DNA from: Kryptolebias marmoratus
Lineage: Eukaryota > Chordata > Actinopteri > Cyprinodontiformes > Rivulidae
DNA: 64,000 bases
Reading direction: 5' to 3'
NCBI RefSeq assembly: GCF_001649575.2
Contig: NC_051436.1
Location: forward strand, 5,411,238-5,475,237
The notes beneath the pieces were generated by a model. It saw only the letters and a program-made list of their open reading frames with translations, was not told where the DNA came from and did no database searches. Both the position numbers and the translations under genes were made by a program. Below are positions 39,501 to 51,913 of this stretch, piece by piece (positions within the stretch are counted from its first letter, which is position 1; every line of letters begins with the position of its first letter).

Positions 39501-41614
39501 TTAAAAATCTTTAAGCGATTTGTTTAACTTTGAGAAGACAAGAGCTCAAAATGTGCTCGTTTACTTCCTGTGATTAGTTGCAAACGAGCCTTGTTGGTTT
39601 AAGTACAAAAAGATACGTGTGATGTGATGTTAATTGGCAACAATTAGTGTCTTACCTGTCGTAGAAAGCTCTTTAATCAACCTGTTTGGATTAATGAGCT
39701 AACGGCTAATTAATCCAGACTTGGCGCCATGTTATAAACCCTCACATCGACGCCAGTGTCCGCTGATTGACACGGAAATCAGTAAATCTTTACAGACTTT
39801 CGGCCGGAGTTTCGTTAATATTTCTTCTGGAGCGACCTCCGTAGAGCAAAAATAAAACAGAGTTTGAACGAGCTGCTGTGAAGCGTTTGAGAACGGAGTC
39901 ATTTCTTAGGCTGGCGGCGGTCCGTGTTGATCAGCTCGGCGCTTAGATGAACTCTTCCTTCAGGCTGACGGAAACGACGGCGACTGTTTATAGAAGCAGC
40001 GTAGAACGAAGGAATCGTGGCCACGAAAAAAGAAAAAAAAAACCCAGAACAAAAGCAAAATGTCTATGGAAAGGATTAGAGGAAAAGACTTCCTGTTTTG
40101 TGCCGTAACTGTTAAGTTGGGGTTGCTGTGTGCAGTTTGTGTCCTGAAAGATCCACAGAAGAAAAGAAAACCTCTGAGTCGAGGGTCTCAAAACCAGCTG
40201 CGACTAAAAAAGCTCCAAAAACAAAAACAGGCCAGAGTCTTGTGTTTTGACCAAAGTGTTTCACAGATTTGCCTTTAATCTCTCAGTAAAACACACATTC
40301 TTTAAACTAATCTGTATAAAATAAATAAATAAATAAATGGTGTACTTATGGACCAGGGGCAGACAGATCTGACTCCGGACGACGATGATCTGTCAGTACG
40401 CGGCAGACAAAGTAAAGACATACACACGCTCAACCCTCCGCCAAGGCCACAGCGTCAGTAAAAAAATAGTCCGGATCAGAATCTGGATCGGAACCAACAT
40501 TTAATCCCAACATTTCCTGAACAACAAACCAACGGACACAACCGGAAACAAAAAGGCTCACATGTAGGAGCAGAGAGAAGGTTTTAACAAAGGGGTCACC
40601 TGTGACCTTTGACCCCATGAACCATGAAATCAACGGTGATCACCCTTGACCCAAGAGGTGTCCAGCTGCAGAGTTGGAGCTCGGGTTGATCTTTGACCTT
40701 CGACCGGATCACCACCAAACCTTAATCCCTTCTTCCTTGTTCCGTGTTTGACGTTTCCCAAAGATTTCATGAAAATCCGTTCCTAACTTTTTAAGTGATC
40801 TTATCCGCAGACAGACAGATGCTACAGACATCGTGACCTCCTTGGCAGAGGTAAAGATTAAAAATAAAATAAGTAAAAATAAGACTTTTATTGGTATTTT
40901 CTGTGTATCAGGTTAGTAGAGCCGACGTTCATCAGTGTAGCTAAAAACAAACAGAACATTTAATCTTTTCACCTGTTCTGATTAGTGTTTTTACAACTAA
41001 AGACCTAAATTCCAATATAAACATATATATTTCTTTCTACCAGAACAAACTACATTTAGGTTAGCTCATCAGACTATCCTGACAGGAGCGACTGGACGAC
41101 ACAAACTGTCAAAATTCCATCCAAACCACAGCGAAACCAGGCGTGCTGAGGAAACAGGCTGACAGAGATTTAAAGGCAAAAAGCTGTGCTGATGGACAGG
41201 TTTTTTAAGAACACACACACACACACAGCGGGTTTGTCTGCTGTCCAACGAATCATTTGTTCATTGGTTACTCCACTGGTACCAATCGTTTAGGAGCTTT
41301 GTGTCAAACAATAGTTAAAGTCCCATCTTATACAGGTTTATCCATTTTCTGACTGAGAACACAAACATACAATAAAACAGCTTTAGTCAAAAGGAAAGCA
41401 AAAGTTGCGATAACCGAGCTTCTGCCCCGTGACCTTTTTGAAGCGGTTAATCTCACCGTGCAGCCTGTCAGATAAAAGGTGACTGAGATGAATTTATGAA
41501 TGGGTGTGTCTCCTCCGTGTGTAGTAAGGCCCGACTTTCATTTTCTCTCTTTCATCTCTTTCAGTTCTGCTTTCAGGGCTCCGTTTGCAGAAGCTCCGCA
41601 ACGACAATAAACTC

Positions 41615-41645
<31 letters not shown>

Positions 41646-43746
41646 CACAGAGTTGTGTCAGCAGGTCTCGGGTTAAAGGGTCAGCGCGTGTTTTTTTTTT
41701 TTTTTTTTATCAGATAGGAATCCCTGTTAATGTCGGTGCTGTTCAAGCAAGTGCAAATTGAAAAGTTTGATTATCTTTAATGTCTTCCTGGACTGTTGGC
41801 AACCACTTGGAGACACAAAACTTTAAGGGAAATGCTCAAATTTTCACTTGGAGTTGCACTGAATTGGAAATATTTTACGTAACCGCCAACAAGTTGACAT
41901 TCTTGCAACATCCCTGCGATATTTTTCCTTTTGCTTTTTGGCAAATTAGTCACAAAGTGTCTTAATTNNNNNNNNNNNNNNNNNNNNNNNNNNNNNNNNN
42001 NNNNNNNNNNNNNNNNNNNNNNNNNNNNNNNNNNNNNNNNNNNNNNNNNNNNNNNNNNNNNNNNNNNNNNNNNNNNNNNNNNNNNNNNNNNNNNNNNNNN
42101 NNNNNNNNNNNNNNNNNNNNNNNNNNNNNNNNNNNNNNNNNNNNNNNNNNNNNNNNNNNNNNNNNNNNNNNNNNNNNNNNNNNNNNNNNNNNNNNNNNNN
42201 NNNNNNNNNNNNNNNNNNNNNNNNNNNNNNNNNNNNNNNNNNNNNNNNNNNNNNNNNNNNNNNNNNNNNNNNNNNNNNNNNNNNNNNNNNNNNCCCCCCC
42301 CCCCCCCTTAATTATGTATATTAACAGCTTTTCTAATTAAAATCCTGATTTGTGCACCGATCAGCAGAGGCTCGCCGCCTTTGTTCGAGCTCCCGCTCCC
42401 TCTGTGCTTTCTATGAAGACTGGCGTTTGTTTCAGTTCTCCTTTGGGATCTTTGGTTTCGGCGACGCACCGTCCTCTCCGTGACTCTCGCGGTTTTCGGT
42501 GCAGAGTCTCATCTCCTGCCCGTGTTGTTTCATCACAGCCCCCGTGAGGCTCGGCGTGATTATATGTGGGTGTGTTATTATGTGATATTGTTCATTCTTT
42601 GGTTTACGGCCCATAAGGGGCCTCTCTCAGGTATAAAGAAGATGCGCCGGACTCACTTGACGTGAACCTTTCCCCTCCTCCTCCTCCTATGCTTTTCCAG
42701 AGTCTTTATTTTCTTGTTTTGTTCCTCCTCAGGAGCTCCAGAGCCTCGAACAGTCGAACTCAGCTCTACATAAGGAGATTGCCGCCCTGAGGAAAGACCT
42801 CCACTTCTACGAGACCTCCCTGGAGCGCCACAAACCTTACTGCCGCCTCAGAGACTCCAGCTCATCCTCAGCCGGCCCTGAAGTCAGCTCCAGCCCTCCT
42901 CGGGCCTCAAAGTGCTCTTCGTCGCCCCTTCCTGCTTCCTTGAACCCTGCGGCGGGGTTTCAAACCTTCAGCTGCGCGAAACAAACTCATCTTACATCTT
43001 CAGCTTCTGCTCCACCGAGGCCAACACCAGCCGTCTCCTCCTCCTCGTCTTCATCCAGTCCGCTGACTGTACCTTATTCAGTCTCTTTCTCAACACAACC
43101 AGCTCCTCACTCTTTGTTTTGCAAACCACCTCGGATCCCGTTCGCCGGCGCCACGCCCGTCTGTCCCGGCCTTGTTTCAAACCCCGTTCCCTCCTCCTCC
43201 TCCTCCGCAACTCGGCTCCAATCCGGTACAATCCATAGAAATTCCCCGGGATCAGAAAGTTCCTGCTTTGCCGGGGATCAGTTTTTAATGAAGCTAGATG
43301 CTCCTCTCGCAGCTTCATCTAAAACACATTCCGGAGCAGAGAACGCCACCGCCGCCATAAAGCGAGGCGGTTCCATGGACGTGCCCCAGCTTTATCCCTG
43401 TCAGTTTAGAGGGAACTTGAACGGTGCTCGTTCGCCTTTACAGCCACCTCCTCCTCAATATCCCGGTCCTCAGACTCTCTCGGTTTCAACCCAGGCTGGT
43501 TTGGTCCCTTCTCATCCAGCTCCTCCTTACCAGCAGCATGTCTCATCCAGCCCCGAGTCCCTGCTGTCCCTGCTCACTGTCCCCAGTCCTCTGGTTGTCC
43601 CTCAAACTACCTCCAGCGCATTTAACGGGGTTGCATCCCAACCGACTCAGTCGCTCCCACCTTTGCCAGATCCTTCCAAAGACTACTCTCTTTCTGAGCT
43701 TCTGGAAATTAACGACTGGATCCTGAGTGGGGTTAGCTACCAGTAG
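36544..43746 (+). CDS. batf2: Basic leucine zipper factor, BATF2-like, 3 coding exons
   Basis: A BATF-family nuclear factor that pairs with JUN proteins and cooperates with IRFs at composite sites. Exons 36544-36633, 38449-38568 and 42733-43746 join to 407 residues (human BATF2 is 274). The basic region NRDAARKSR is at about 50-58. Zipper leucines are at 68, 75, 82 and 89, with the BATF-type exon break after LHE. After ETSLERHKPYC comes a long Ser/Pro-rich tail, then a C-terminal YSLSELLEINDWILSG. Choice of BATF2 over BATF or BATF3 rests on the long tail and on head-to-head linkage with arl2, as in human. The start ATG 36544 is the first in frame with the donor at 36634. Intron 2 has a gap (41968-42293). 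Confidence 0.88.
38449..38568 (+). CDS. batf2: batf2 exon 2: basic region and first zipper heptad
   Basis: CTCTGCAG acceptor, 40 codons from DRDGEVQRKGP to ADELHE, then a GTCCGA donor. It holds all the DNA-contact residues (NRDAARKSRR) and the first zipper leucine. Confidence 0.92.
40425..40855 (+). repeat. Interspersed repeat (copy 1) in batf2 intron 2
   Basis: It includes CTCACATGTAGGAGCAGAGA, AAAGGGGTCACCTGTGACC and TTTGACCCCATGAACC. A reverse-complement copy sits at about 50250-50490. It ends in a CTCCTTGGCAGAGGTAAAG motif. The class is unknown. Confidence 0.7.
41611..41717. repeat. Poly-T tracts
   Basis: Two long T runs, about 41617-41639 and 41691-41708, in batf2 intron 2. Confidence 0.9.
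41968..42293. other. Assembly gap (326 N)
   Basis: N run followed by a C run, inside batf2 intron 2. Confidence 0.97.
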
Positions 43747-44075
43747 CACCAGAGAAAAGGTATTTATGGACTGCGAGTCGTCTGACTTTAGTTTTTAGTA
43801 GCAGCAAATCAAAGAGACCAGTAATATAAATTTAATCCATGTTCAAACAAACTTTAGTTTAAGTTTTCCACAATGCATAGTGCCGTAGAAAGATTTTGAC
43901 CACCTCTAATTTCTTCTTACTTTGGTTTCAATAAGTTGTAATCTTTTTAAGTGATCTTGATCTTTCAAAATTTTCTTTTGGACTTTGGATGCTTATTCAT
44001 CCAATTTCTGTGTAGTCCTTATACCCACATTGTTCAGAGTGAGCTTAAATAAACAATAAAGTTACAAATGGGGGG
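43747..44075 (+). other. batf2: batf2 3' UTR
   Basis: Non-coding sequence ends near two overlapping signals, AATAAA at 44048-44053 and 44055-44060. Confidence 0.6.
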
Positions 44076-44284
44076 AAAAAAGGAAGAAGTGTCAGGTCTG
44101 AAAAAAACTATACAGCAGATAAAAAGTATCTGAAAAGTCGTCTTTATTAGGAAAATGTCCACCGAAGACCTGACACTGAACCTGTGAGATGCATCAACCT
44201 CCAGCTGATATGTCTACAATATGCCAAGTTTTCAGCTAATAGTTCTTTAATAATCATATTTTATGTCTGCCAAACTAATTTTGA

Positions 44285-45075
44285 ATATTTCATTAATTCA
44301 ACTAAACATATGGGAGCAACTTGTCTTTGAGGTATCAAAGTTACTAGCTAGTAACTTTGCAAGTGACTTGCTAGCAAACTGGTACTTAGCAAATTTCTAG
44401 CAAAATATTAAATTAAAAGTTGGTCCTTTACTAAATTTTCTGACATGTGTTGACACCACTTCTTTATCCAGTGAGTTAAGGAGCCTTTTTATCGGTCTGA
44501 GTACAGCTAGTACCAAAAGCTAGCTAACTTTGGTATTAGCTTTGATACTAGCTAGCAAGCGCTAGCTAGTGAACACTAGCTAATATCAAAGTTACTAGCT
44601 AATGACTTACTAGCTATAACTATTTTTCATTAATTACGCTAAATATATATGGGATCAACTTGTGTCGTTTTGACAGTTTGCTAGCATCAAAGTTACTAGC
44701 TAGCAAGCCACTAGCTAGTAGCTTTGACATTAGCAAGTGGCTAAATTAAAACTTGGTTTTCTGTGTTGACACAACTGGTTCATCCAGAGAGTAAAGGAGC
44801 CTTTTTAAACCTCATTAATTCATTGGACAGAATAAAGCTAGTACAAAAAGCTAGCTAACTTAGATATTCGCTTTGACACTAGCTAGCAAGCACTAGCTAG
44901 TGAACACTAGCTAATATCAAAATTACTAGCTAGTGACGTATTAGCATTAAAATTATTAGCTATATCTATTTTTCATTAATTACACTAAATATATATGGGA
45001 TCAGCTTGTGTCTTTTTGACAGTTTGCTAGTATCAAAGTTACTAGCTAGCGACCCACTAGCTAGTAACTTTAATA
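44285..45075. repeat. Three tandem ~340-bp units rich in CTAGCTAG
   Basis: The anchor CATTAATT followed by ACTAAATATATGGGATCA-type sequence recurs at 44291, 44628 and 44974 (spacing 337 and 346). Each unit carries several ACTAGCTAGTAAC-type palindromes. It lies just 3' of batf2. Confidence 0.85.
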
Positions 45076-46904
45076 AGTAACTCGCTAAGTAGTACTTTGC
45101 TGATTTTTGGTGAAAGATTGCAATTAAAATTGGTTGTTTACTAAGTTTTTTATTTGTTGACACATACATGAAACCCTCTTTAATGATTACAAACATGTTT
45201 GGCTCCTTCAAAGCAAAATATAAAGAAACAAGGGATGACTAAGACCGTTGTGTAACACTGAATATCAATATTGCATTCATTTACAGAAAACCAGACATTA
45301 TGAAACTACATGATTCAAACTAATATTGCTAATTTTTAGCGCTTTAGAGTTTCATTTTATTAAAGTCAAAAGAGGCAGAAAAAGTAAAACTAAAGCCACA
45401 AAAGACAATAAAAACGCCTTTAAAAAAAAAACCAATTTCTACTCACTATGCTTTTTCCTAAAATACAAATTGCAAATATTTTTCGAGTTTTAGTCTTTAT
45501 TTGCGTCGCAAAGACAAACTGAAGTCAAGTGAAAATAAAACCCCGAAGACTTCATGGTCACATTATATGAGCTGTTTAACAAATATGGTGTTGCTCCCCA
45601 AGGTTTACAAAAGATTTACAAACGCTTTAAAGGGCTACGCTTTACCCAAACGTGTAAAACCGGAGTTTCCCTTCCACGGTTCCACAGACTACACCTCGAC
45701 GGTACGCTGAGGTTTCACAAAGCGTTGCTGAAATCTCCCACTTTCGTCAGACAACCAGCCCACGAACTCGGCCGAACAATCCAGCCTCTGCAACGCGAGC
45801 AAAACGCTTTCACTATTTTAAAAAGTTATAAGAAACCAGCCTCGCGCGTCAGCCCTTTTCAAAATAAAATGTCGAGTAGGGTTCGCATGAGACTGCCTCA
45901 ACAAGCAGAACCCTTTTTTAGACGTTTTGGTGGAGTTCTCACTTCCTTGCAGCTTCATGGAAATGTCTTTAGCAGGAAAAAAAAAAGACGATGCCAGCTC
46001 AAGCCCCAAAGAGGGTCATGGCTGCTGACTAGATTTTATTTATTTTTTTCAACCAAAGACCTCCAACGGGCCTTGGTGTTCTGCTGCTACAGATATTTAT
46101 TGCCGCGTTGCAGAATCTGATTCTAAATCTAACATTTCGCTCCATCAGAGACGACAACACCGAGTTCTGGGCGATGCTCACGATGAATTAAACTCCCCCC
46201 CTTGGGTCTGACCTCAGGAACGAAGCATGGCGTTTCAGTTCTTTCTCTTAATTTTGTGCTGAAAGCTGTAAATGTGGCGGACTCTCGACTTGACGCAATA
46301 ACGCGTAATAATGAACGCGGAACGTAAACCCAGGAAAAAAAAAACGCCATTATCACTGTTTTTGTCAGATCACGAAGCATAGATCGCTCTGTAATTTTCA
46401 AACGGTCAAAGTTTGTGGTTATTGTACCCATTTTCGTACGATTTGTAGTTTTTGGAGGCACTAAAGTCTGAATATACCAAACTTCTGTTGGATTATGGTA
46501 ATTTTATTCAGTAGAAATAAGAATAAAAATACCAAAAACAGCCAAATATAAATACAAGGAATAAGAAATTTTAGGATGAATTTGTAATATTGATGTAAAA
46601 CTTTAATCAAACATAAATGAAATGTGGCTCTAGTTATATTTAGTTAAGGCTGACACTCTGTTTTGACAGTCTAAACCTTAATTTAAAGAATACATTTATA
46701 ATAATTAATCTTCTTACTTGTCTCTAATTTTTTATTTCTTTCCACTGTTTTGTTTTGTGTTTGAGAAGAGGCTGAAAATCTAAAATTTAATGGGTTATTT
46801 TTCACCACGTCTGTATCGAGACGACAAATTTGGATTCCCTGAAGATTCATTTAAATTCTTACTGCATAATCTTAACAGAAAATGTCTAATATGGGTGTAT
46901 GGAA

Positions 46905-46952
<48 letters not shown>

Positions 46953-47550
46953 CTCATGATTCAGTGTGAGGTTTTTTTTGGTGCGTTTGTTTGTTTTGAC
47001 TATTTATATTTATGTTGTGACACTGGTTGCTAGAGAAATGGTAGAAAAAGGCTTTATAAATATTGCAAAATAAAACATTTTCACAAAAATATACATGTCT
47101 GTGTTCAGTTTAAAGTCTGTTTATTTTTTTAAGGAGTAGCCTAATTCCTTTGTGTTTTCTTTAAGTTTTCAAAATCAATAAAATATAATTCAGGAAGATT
47201 TTTACAGGAAATTCTTGGAGGCACGTCCAGCACCGGGAAGTTTGTATTTTTTGGAAATGTGTGATTTTTATTTATTTTTTTACTGCTAGAAACTGAAACT
47301 TTGACCACGTGGAGTGTGTAAAATGTGTAAATGAACATTTACACGCTGTGGTGTGAAGGCACGCCTAAATAATGAAACAGAAAATTTTGTCATTACTTCA
47401 AAGTTACAGGTCTGTCTTTAAACAATTCTGGTAAGCCCAGATGATGATGTCATGGCTTTGGACGCTTTTGATTGGTTAGCTGACAACATTTGAGGTACAC
47501 CTGGAGGCACACCTCGAACATGCCGCTGCTTTGTGTGACATCAGGTGGAA
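45075..47550. other. AT-rich intergenic interval, no gene seen
   Basis: An open frame at 45554-46120 shows no recognisable domain, splice pattern or family resemblance. A (TA)n microsatellite sits at 46910-46949. Confidence 0.5.
46910..46949. repeat. (TA)n microsatellite
   Basis: About 20 TA units. Confidence 0.95.
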
Positions 47551-47559
47551 AACTGAACA

Positions 47560-48270
47560 AGATATCAGGAAGAGAACCGCCGACCTCCTCAGCTCTGGTT
47601 GATCCTTTCGTATAATTCCTGAAGGGTCATCTGTTCAAACAGGAAATCCAAACGTCACGGGGACGTCCTGCCATCGTGACGCTCAGGAAGGAGACGGTTT
47701 CTGTGGTCCTCAGAGTCCTGGACCAACAGGAGCTGAAAGTAACATAAAAAAAGACAGATTATGGTTTCTAAACGCACAAAAGGACAAAGACGTTACTTTA
47801 CGGAGACGTGTCCTGTGGTCTGACGAAACTACATCTGAACTGTTTGACTGTAACAACAGTTGGAGGTAAACTGTGAAGCACGGCGGTGGCAGCATCATGC
47901 TGTGGGGGTGTGTTGCTGCAGGAGGGACCAGTGCTTTAGAGCAGATCATGAGGAAATAATATGTAGAAACGTTGAAGCAACATCTGATGACATCAGACAG
48001 GAAGTTGAAGCTTAGGGGTGAATGGGTTCCAAACGGACAACGATCCTCAGCAGACGGTCGGTTATAAATCGGATTAATGACGATAAATTCTGTGTTTTTG
48101 GAGCGATCATCACAAAGCCCTGATCTCAGTCCCAGAGAACATCTGTAGGCAGAGCTGCAGGACTCGGATACACCAGTCCTGTCCGGAAGAACGGGACGAA
48201 ATTCCAGAAAATCAGTAGAAGCTGTGGGAGGAAAACCTGAAACGTTTGACCCAAGTTGGACAGTTTGACC
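47560..48270 (+). mobile_element. Degraded Tc1/mariner transposon
   Basis: On the + strand a decayed transposase can be followed. The clearest part is AAGCACGGCGGTGGCAGCATCATGCTGTGGGGGTGT at about 47875-47912 in two pieces (GGGSIMLWGC), preceded by a region near 47780-47830 for the W.DE part and followed by ACGGACAACGATCC near 48035 and CCCTGATCTCAGTCCCAGAG near 48119. Frames are broken, so it is inactive. Confidence 0.85.
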
Positions 48271-48794
48271 CTCCTGAAGTCCTCAAGAGAGAGAGACAGA
48301 GAAAAGTATAGAAGGCATCGCTGCCAAATACCAAGAAAACGTACAGAAAATTCTAACCCCGAAGGAAGTAATAAAAACTCTAAAACCTTCTCTCTCTCCG
48401 TGCCGTTATTCAGGCGTTTATCAAACAGAAACCATTTTGGGAATCCGAGCTGACCCAGAACAGGAAAGGTTTCGTCTGATTTAACTTGTATGCAAATATC
48501 TGGTTTCAACTGTGATTCTCTTTTTGTTTCTAAAACGTTGCCTGAAGGCCCTCTAACGTCTGATAGAAGAAAAAACAAAACTTTAAGAAGTTTCCCTTCC
48601 AATGATTGTTTTTACAGAACTTTAGGAAAAACCTTCTGGGGAAATTTCCTTTAAAAGTTCCCTCATGGGTTTATTGAAAAAAGTTCCCAATAAAACCTTG
48701 CAGAAATCTGTTTCACTCTAATGCAAAGATTAACAGCTTATTTAAACCAAACCAATCTGTCCCTTCTAGTTCAGACACGGTGCTCAGTGGTACC

Positions 48795-48809
48795 GGCGCC
48801 CTCTGGTGG
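48795..48809 (-). promoter_or_regulatory. CTCF-like motif
   Basis: On the minus strand this reads CCACCAGAGGGCGCC, the canonical CTCF core. Binding is inferred only. Confidence 0.5.
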
Positions 48810-49153
48810 TGTGTCAGCTCACCGTTATTGTTTGGTTTGTACACAAACATTTGTGTTAGCTCAGAGCCACATCGGCGAGTTCTCAGCCTGCTCACCAGAA
48901 CCTGTAACGGTTCTACCCTCAGAGCTGGCGTGGACACGTTTGTGGACTGGTGAGACAACCACAACCTGCACATGAACACCAGAGGGACATGAGAGAGATG
49001 TTGTCGGATCCCAGATCTGTTGATGACCAGAGGCCCCGTGACCACACCCAGTGATCCCATTAAATGCCTTGGTCTTCATATTGATAGGGACTGAAGAAGG
49101 AGGACACATCTGTGCCGGAATCCAACCCTGGAATAGAGACGTGGGTGAAGAAA

Positions 49154-49336
49154 ATGGATGGATGGACAGACAGATGGATGTACAGATGGTTGGATGGATG
49201 GATGGATGGATGGATGGATTAATGGATGGATGGACAGGTGGATAGATGAATGGATGGATGGATGGACAGGTGGATGGACGGGTGGATGGATGGATGGATG
49301 GATGGATGGATGGATGGACGGATGAATGGATGGATG
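49154..49336. repeat. (GGAT)n microsatellite, interrupted
   Basis: TGGA/GGAT tetranucleotides over about 180 bases, with ACAGGT interruptions. Confidence 0.95.
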
Positions 49337-50249
49337 ATGGATGAACTTCTCATCAGGACAAATAAAAAAGTTGAAGTCGACTGAATGTTTCGAGTTCAAA
49401 CTGAATCTGGACTCTTGTTTGTTTATTTATTTATTTGTTTGTTTATTTTTGACACTGCGGCTGATGTTGGCCTTTTTTAAGGCTGGAGTCTGTCCGTGAT
49501 GAAGAGGAGCCACCTGACCGGGCGGGAGGAGGATGAAGAGGGGATAATTGCGCTCCTGATTGCGCACTGAGAGGAACAATGGGATTATGGGTGATGGGTT
49601 ACTGGGAAAACTGGGGTAATGTAGGGAGGAGGAGGAGGAGGAGGAAGGGGGAGACAAACACAAACACCGATGAAGAGCTTCTGGAGGTCAGCGGGAAACA
49701 TCTCAGCAGGAGATAAAAACCCGCCGCAGCCGGAGCTTCTGCGGACGGGAGCGAAAATGACGCATCCGCTGAGTGGATTTTCAAAAGAAAACGGCGCAAA
49801 TAAATAAATAAATCTGTGCCATAGCGTCATCCGCAGTGAGGAGCCTTCCTCCCTCTCCTTGCACCACCTTCAGCGCCGAGGAGCCGAAATCAAGCGAAGA
49901 AGAGCGACGCGGGGCAGCTTCCGGCCGCCACCGTCAAAATAAAAGCACCTAATTAAAGTGGAATTCGCTCCGAGGCAAACAAAACTTGCAGTTCCATGCA
50001 GATACTGAGTGCTGTTTGACTTTTATTTGTTTACACGCAAATTTCATGTATTATTAAGTAAAATGAGATGCAAGCAATTAATCAAAAATATAACAAAGCA
50101 AAGCAAAATTAGATTAAAAGTACAAATTAATCACCAGGAATACGCAAACGCTCTAAGGTGTTTCTCTGATGTTTAGTAGAGATTTGCAGATACGTTTTTT
50201 TCTTAAATTATTTGGTTGTTTTTGTTCTGAAAACTGAAAACTGTTGATT

Positions 50250-50490
50250 TCAAGGTCCATGGGGTCAAAGGTCACAGGTGACCCCTTTGTCAAAACCTCA
50301 TCTCTGCTCCTACATGTGACCCTTTTTGTTTACGGTTGTGTCCGTTGGTTTGTTTGTCTGTCAGCAAAGATCAGGTAAAAACTGAAAAACAGATTTGGAG
50401 GAAATGTTCAGGAAGTGTTGGGGTCAAATTCTGGTTCTGATCCAGATTCTGATCTGGATCAAACCATTTATGAACCACACTGTGACCTCG
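50250..50490 (-). repeat. Interspersed repeat (copy 2), inverted relative to 40425-40855
   Basis: It contains CCATGGGGTCAAAGGTCACA, CTCTGCTCCTACATGTGACC and GTGTCCGTTGGTTTGTTTGT, reverse complements of the first copy. Confidence 0.7.
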
Positions 50491-50759
50491 TGGTTCTTCT
50501 ACGTTTTCAAGGAATCCAGTTAGTTTAATTATTGAACACTTAAACTCTTAAAACTTAACTTTTGTTCTTAAAACGTCATATTTTATGCTGTCGATGTAAC
50601 GCGACCTTCAGAGTTTTGAAAGGCGCTTATAAATAAAATATTTTATAATAATACTTATTATAATTTTACTATTTCATAATACGTTTAGCTCAGCAGGATG
50701 TCAGACTGACGCTGAAGGTGAATTTAAATTAAAACAAAAAACTTAAAGCGATAGTTCGG

Positions 50760-51720
50760 GGTTTATTTGGTGCCGTCTCGCTTTATTTTGAAGGGCGGAG
50801 CGCCTCACTTCCTGTCCTCCCGAGCGGCTGCGCGCGCTTTGACGCAGCTCACCGAGCGCGAGACCGAGCGGATAACGGGAACCGAAGGAGGAGGAGGAGG
50901 ACCGGAGCCGAACCGGTGGGGGGGTCCAATCGTCCAGCCGTCGTTTTAACTCTCGGGTCTTTATTTTTAATTAATTAATTTATTTTTGTAACTTCCGCTC
51001 CTCTTTTAACGGCTATTTTTTTTCCCTCTTTCTTCTTCTTCTTCGCTCGTCTCGAGGCGCGGAGCGCGGAGCGGGCGGAGGGCTCGGCTCCGGCGGCGGA
51101 GGTGAATCGGCTCCGCTGGCTGGCGGAGGAGGACCTGCACATGTCGGCTCGCCTCTCCGCCCTGAAACGGCCGGAGGAGGCGGAGGAGACGGGACAGGCG
51201 GTTACAATCTGACAGACGGAGATCTTAACGCGACAGAGGAATTAAAATAAAATTTTAAAAAATATATAAAAAAAATAAATAAAACAACCCAGAGGGACTA
51301 CAGTGATGCGGCAGCCAAGGTGGGCCCAGATTGATCGTTTCATGATATCATCAGCCGGGACCGGACTCTGATTCGGCTCAAACGGGATTTTAAACAATAA
51401 ACTCGTATATTTATTTATTTTTTTTGTATTTTTATTTTTTTGGAGCTAAAGGAGGAAATGTCCAGATTTAGGCCGATGACTTGAAGCATCCTGAGGTGTG
51501 CGAGCATCACCGGGGATGAAACACAAGCGATAAAAAAAAGCAAACAGGATTTCAGGGATGCTGCTGCTGCTGCCATTTTTATCCTCTCACGTCAGAAAAC
51601 CAAGAGAGCCGCAGCTCGGAGCCTGAACCGGAGAAACCCGTCCGCGCCTCCTTTTACGCACGCCTCGCGCCTCGCGGGCCCGACGCCATCTGACTAACAG
51701 CCTCCATCTCCACCTCCATC
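50760..51720 (+). promoter_or_regulatory. ppp2r5b: CpG-island promoter and 5' UTR region of ppp2r5b
   Basis: GC- and CpG-rich, with purine tracts (GGAGGAGGAGG), CACTTCCTG (ETS-like, near 50806) and several upstream ATGs between 51300 and 51570. No TATA box is obvious. Whether a non-coding exon is spliced within it cannot be decided. Confidence 0.6.
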
Positions 51721-51913
51721 ATGGAGACGACCAAGCTGCCTCCGTCCAGCCCGTCCTCGCCCACCACCAGCTTCTCGGTGCCCTCCGCGGAGAAGGTGGA
51801 CGGCTTCCCGCGGAGGTCGATGCGCAGAGCGCGGCAGAGGAGGTCCCACAGCTCGTCCCAGTTCCGCTACCAGAGCTCCCAGGTGGAGCTGACCCCGCTG
51901 CCCCTGCTCAAAG
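51721..51913 (+). CDS. ppp2r5b: PP2A regulatory subunit B56 beta, first coding exon (partial gene)
   Basis: A B'/B56 subunit directs protein phosphatase 2A to substrates carrying LxxIxE-type motifs. Only exon 1 is present: 64 codons plus one base, from [14 protein letters not shown] to [12 protein letters not shown], then the donor GTGAGG. It is the disordered, Ser/Arg-rich N-terminus with [20 protein letters not shown], highly like human PPP2R5B as remembered; other B56 paralogues have different N-termini. The HEAT-repeat domain is beyond the window: no exon continuing with the expected D-V-P start is visible before 64000, so intron 1 exceeds 12 kb. Confidence 0.9.

Noticed and set aside
45554..46120. 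188-codon open frame on the + strand
   Set aside because: No known domain, no splice support, no promoter seen, and composition like the surrounding sequence. Probably chance, though a lineage-specific gene cannot be excluded.
48126..48602. 158-codon frame on the minus strand
   Set aside because: Antisense to the end of a decayed Tc1 element, with no family resemblance.
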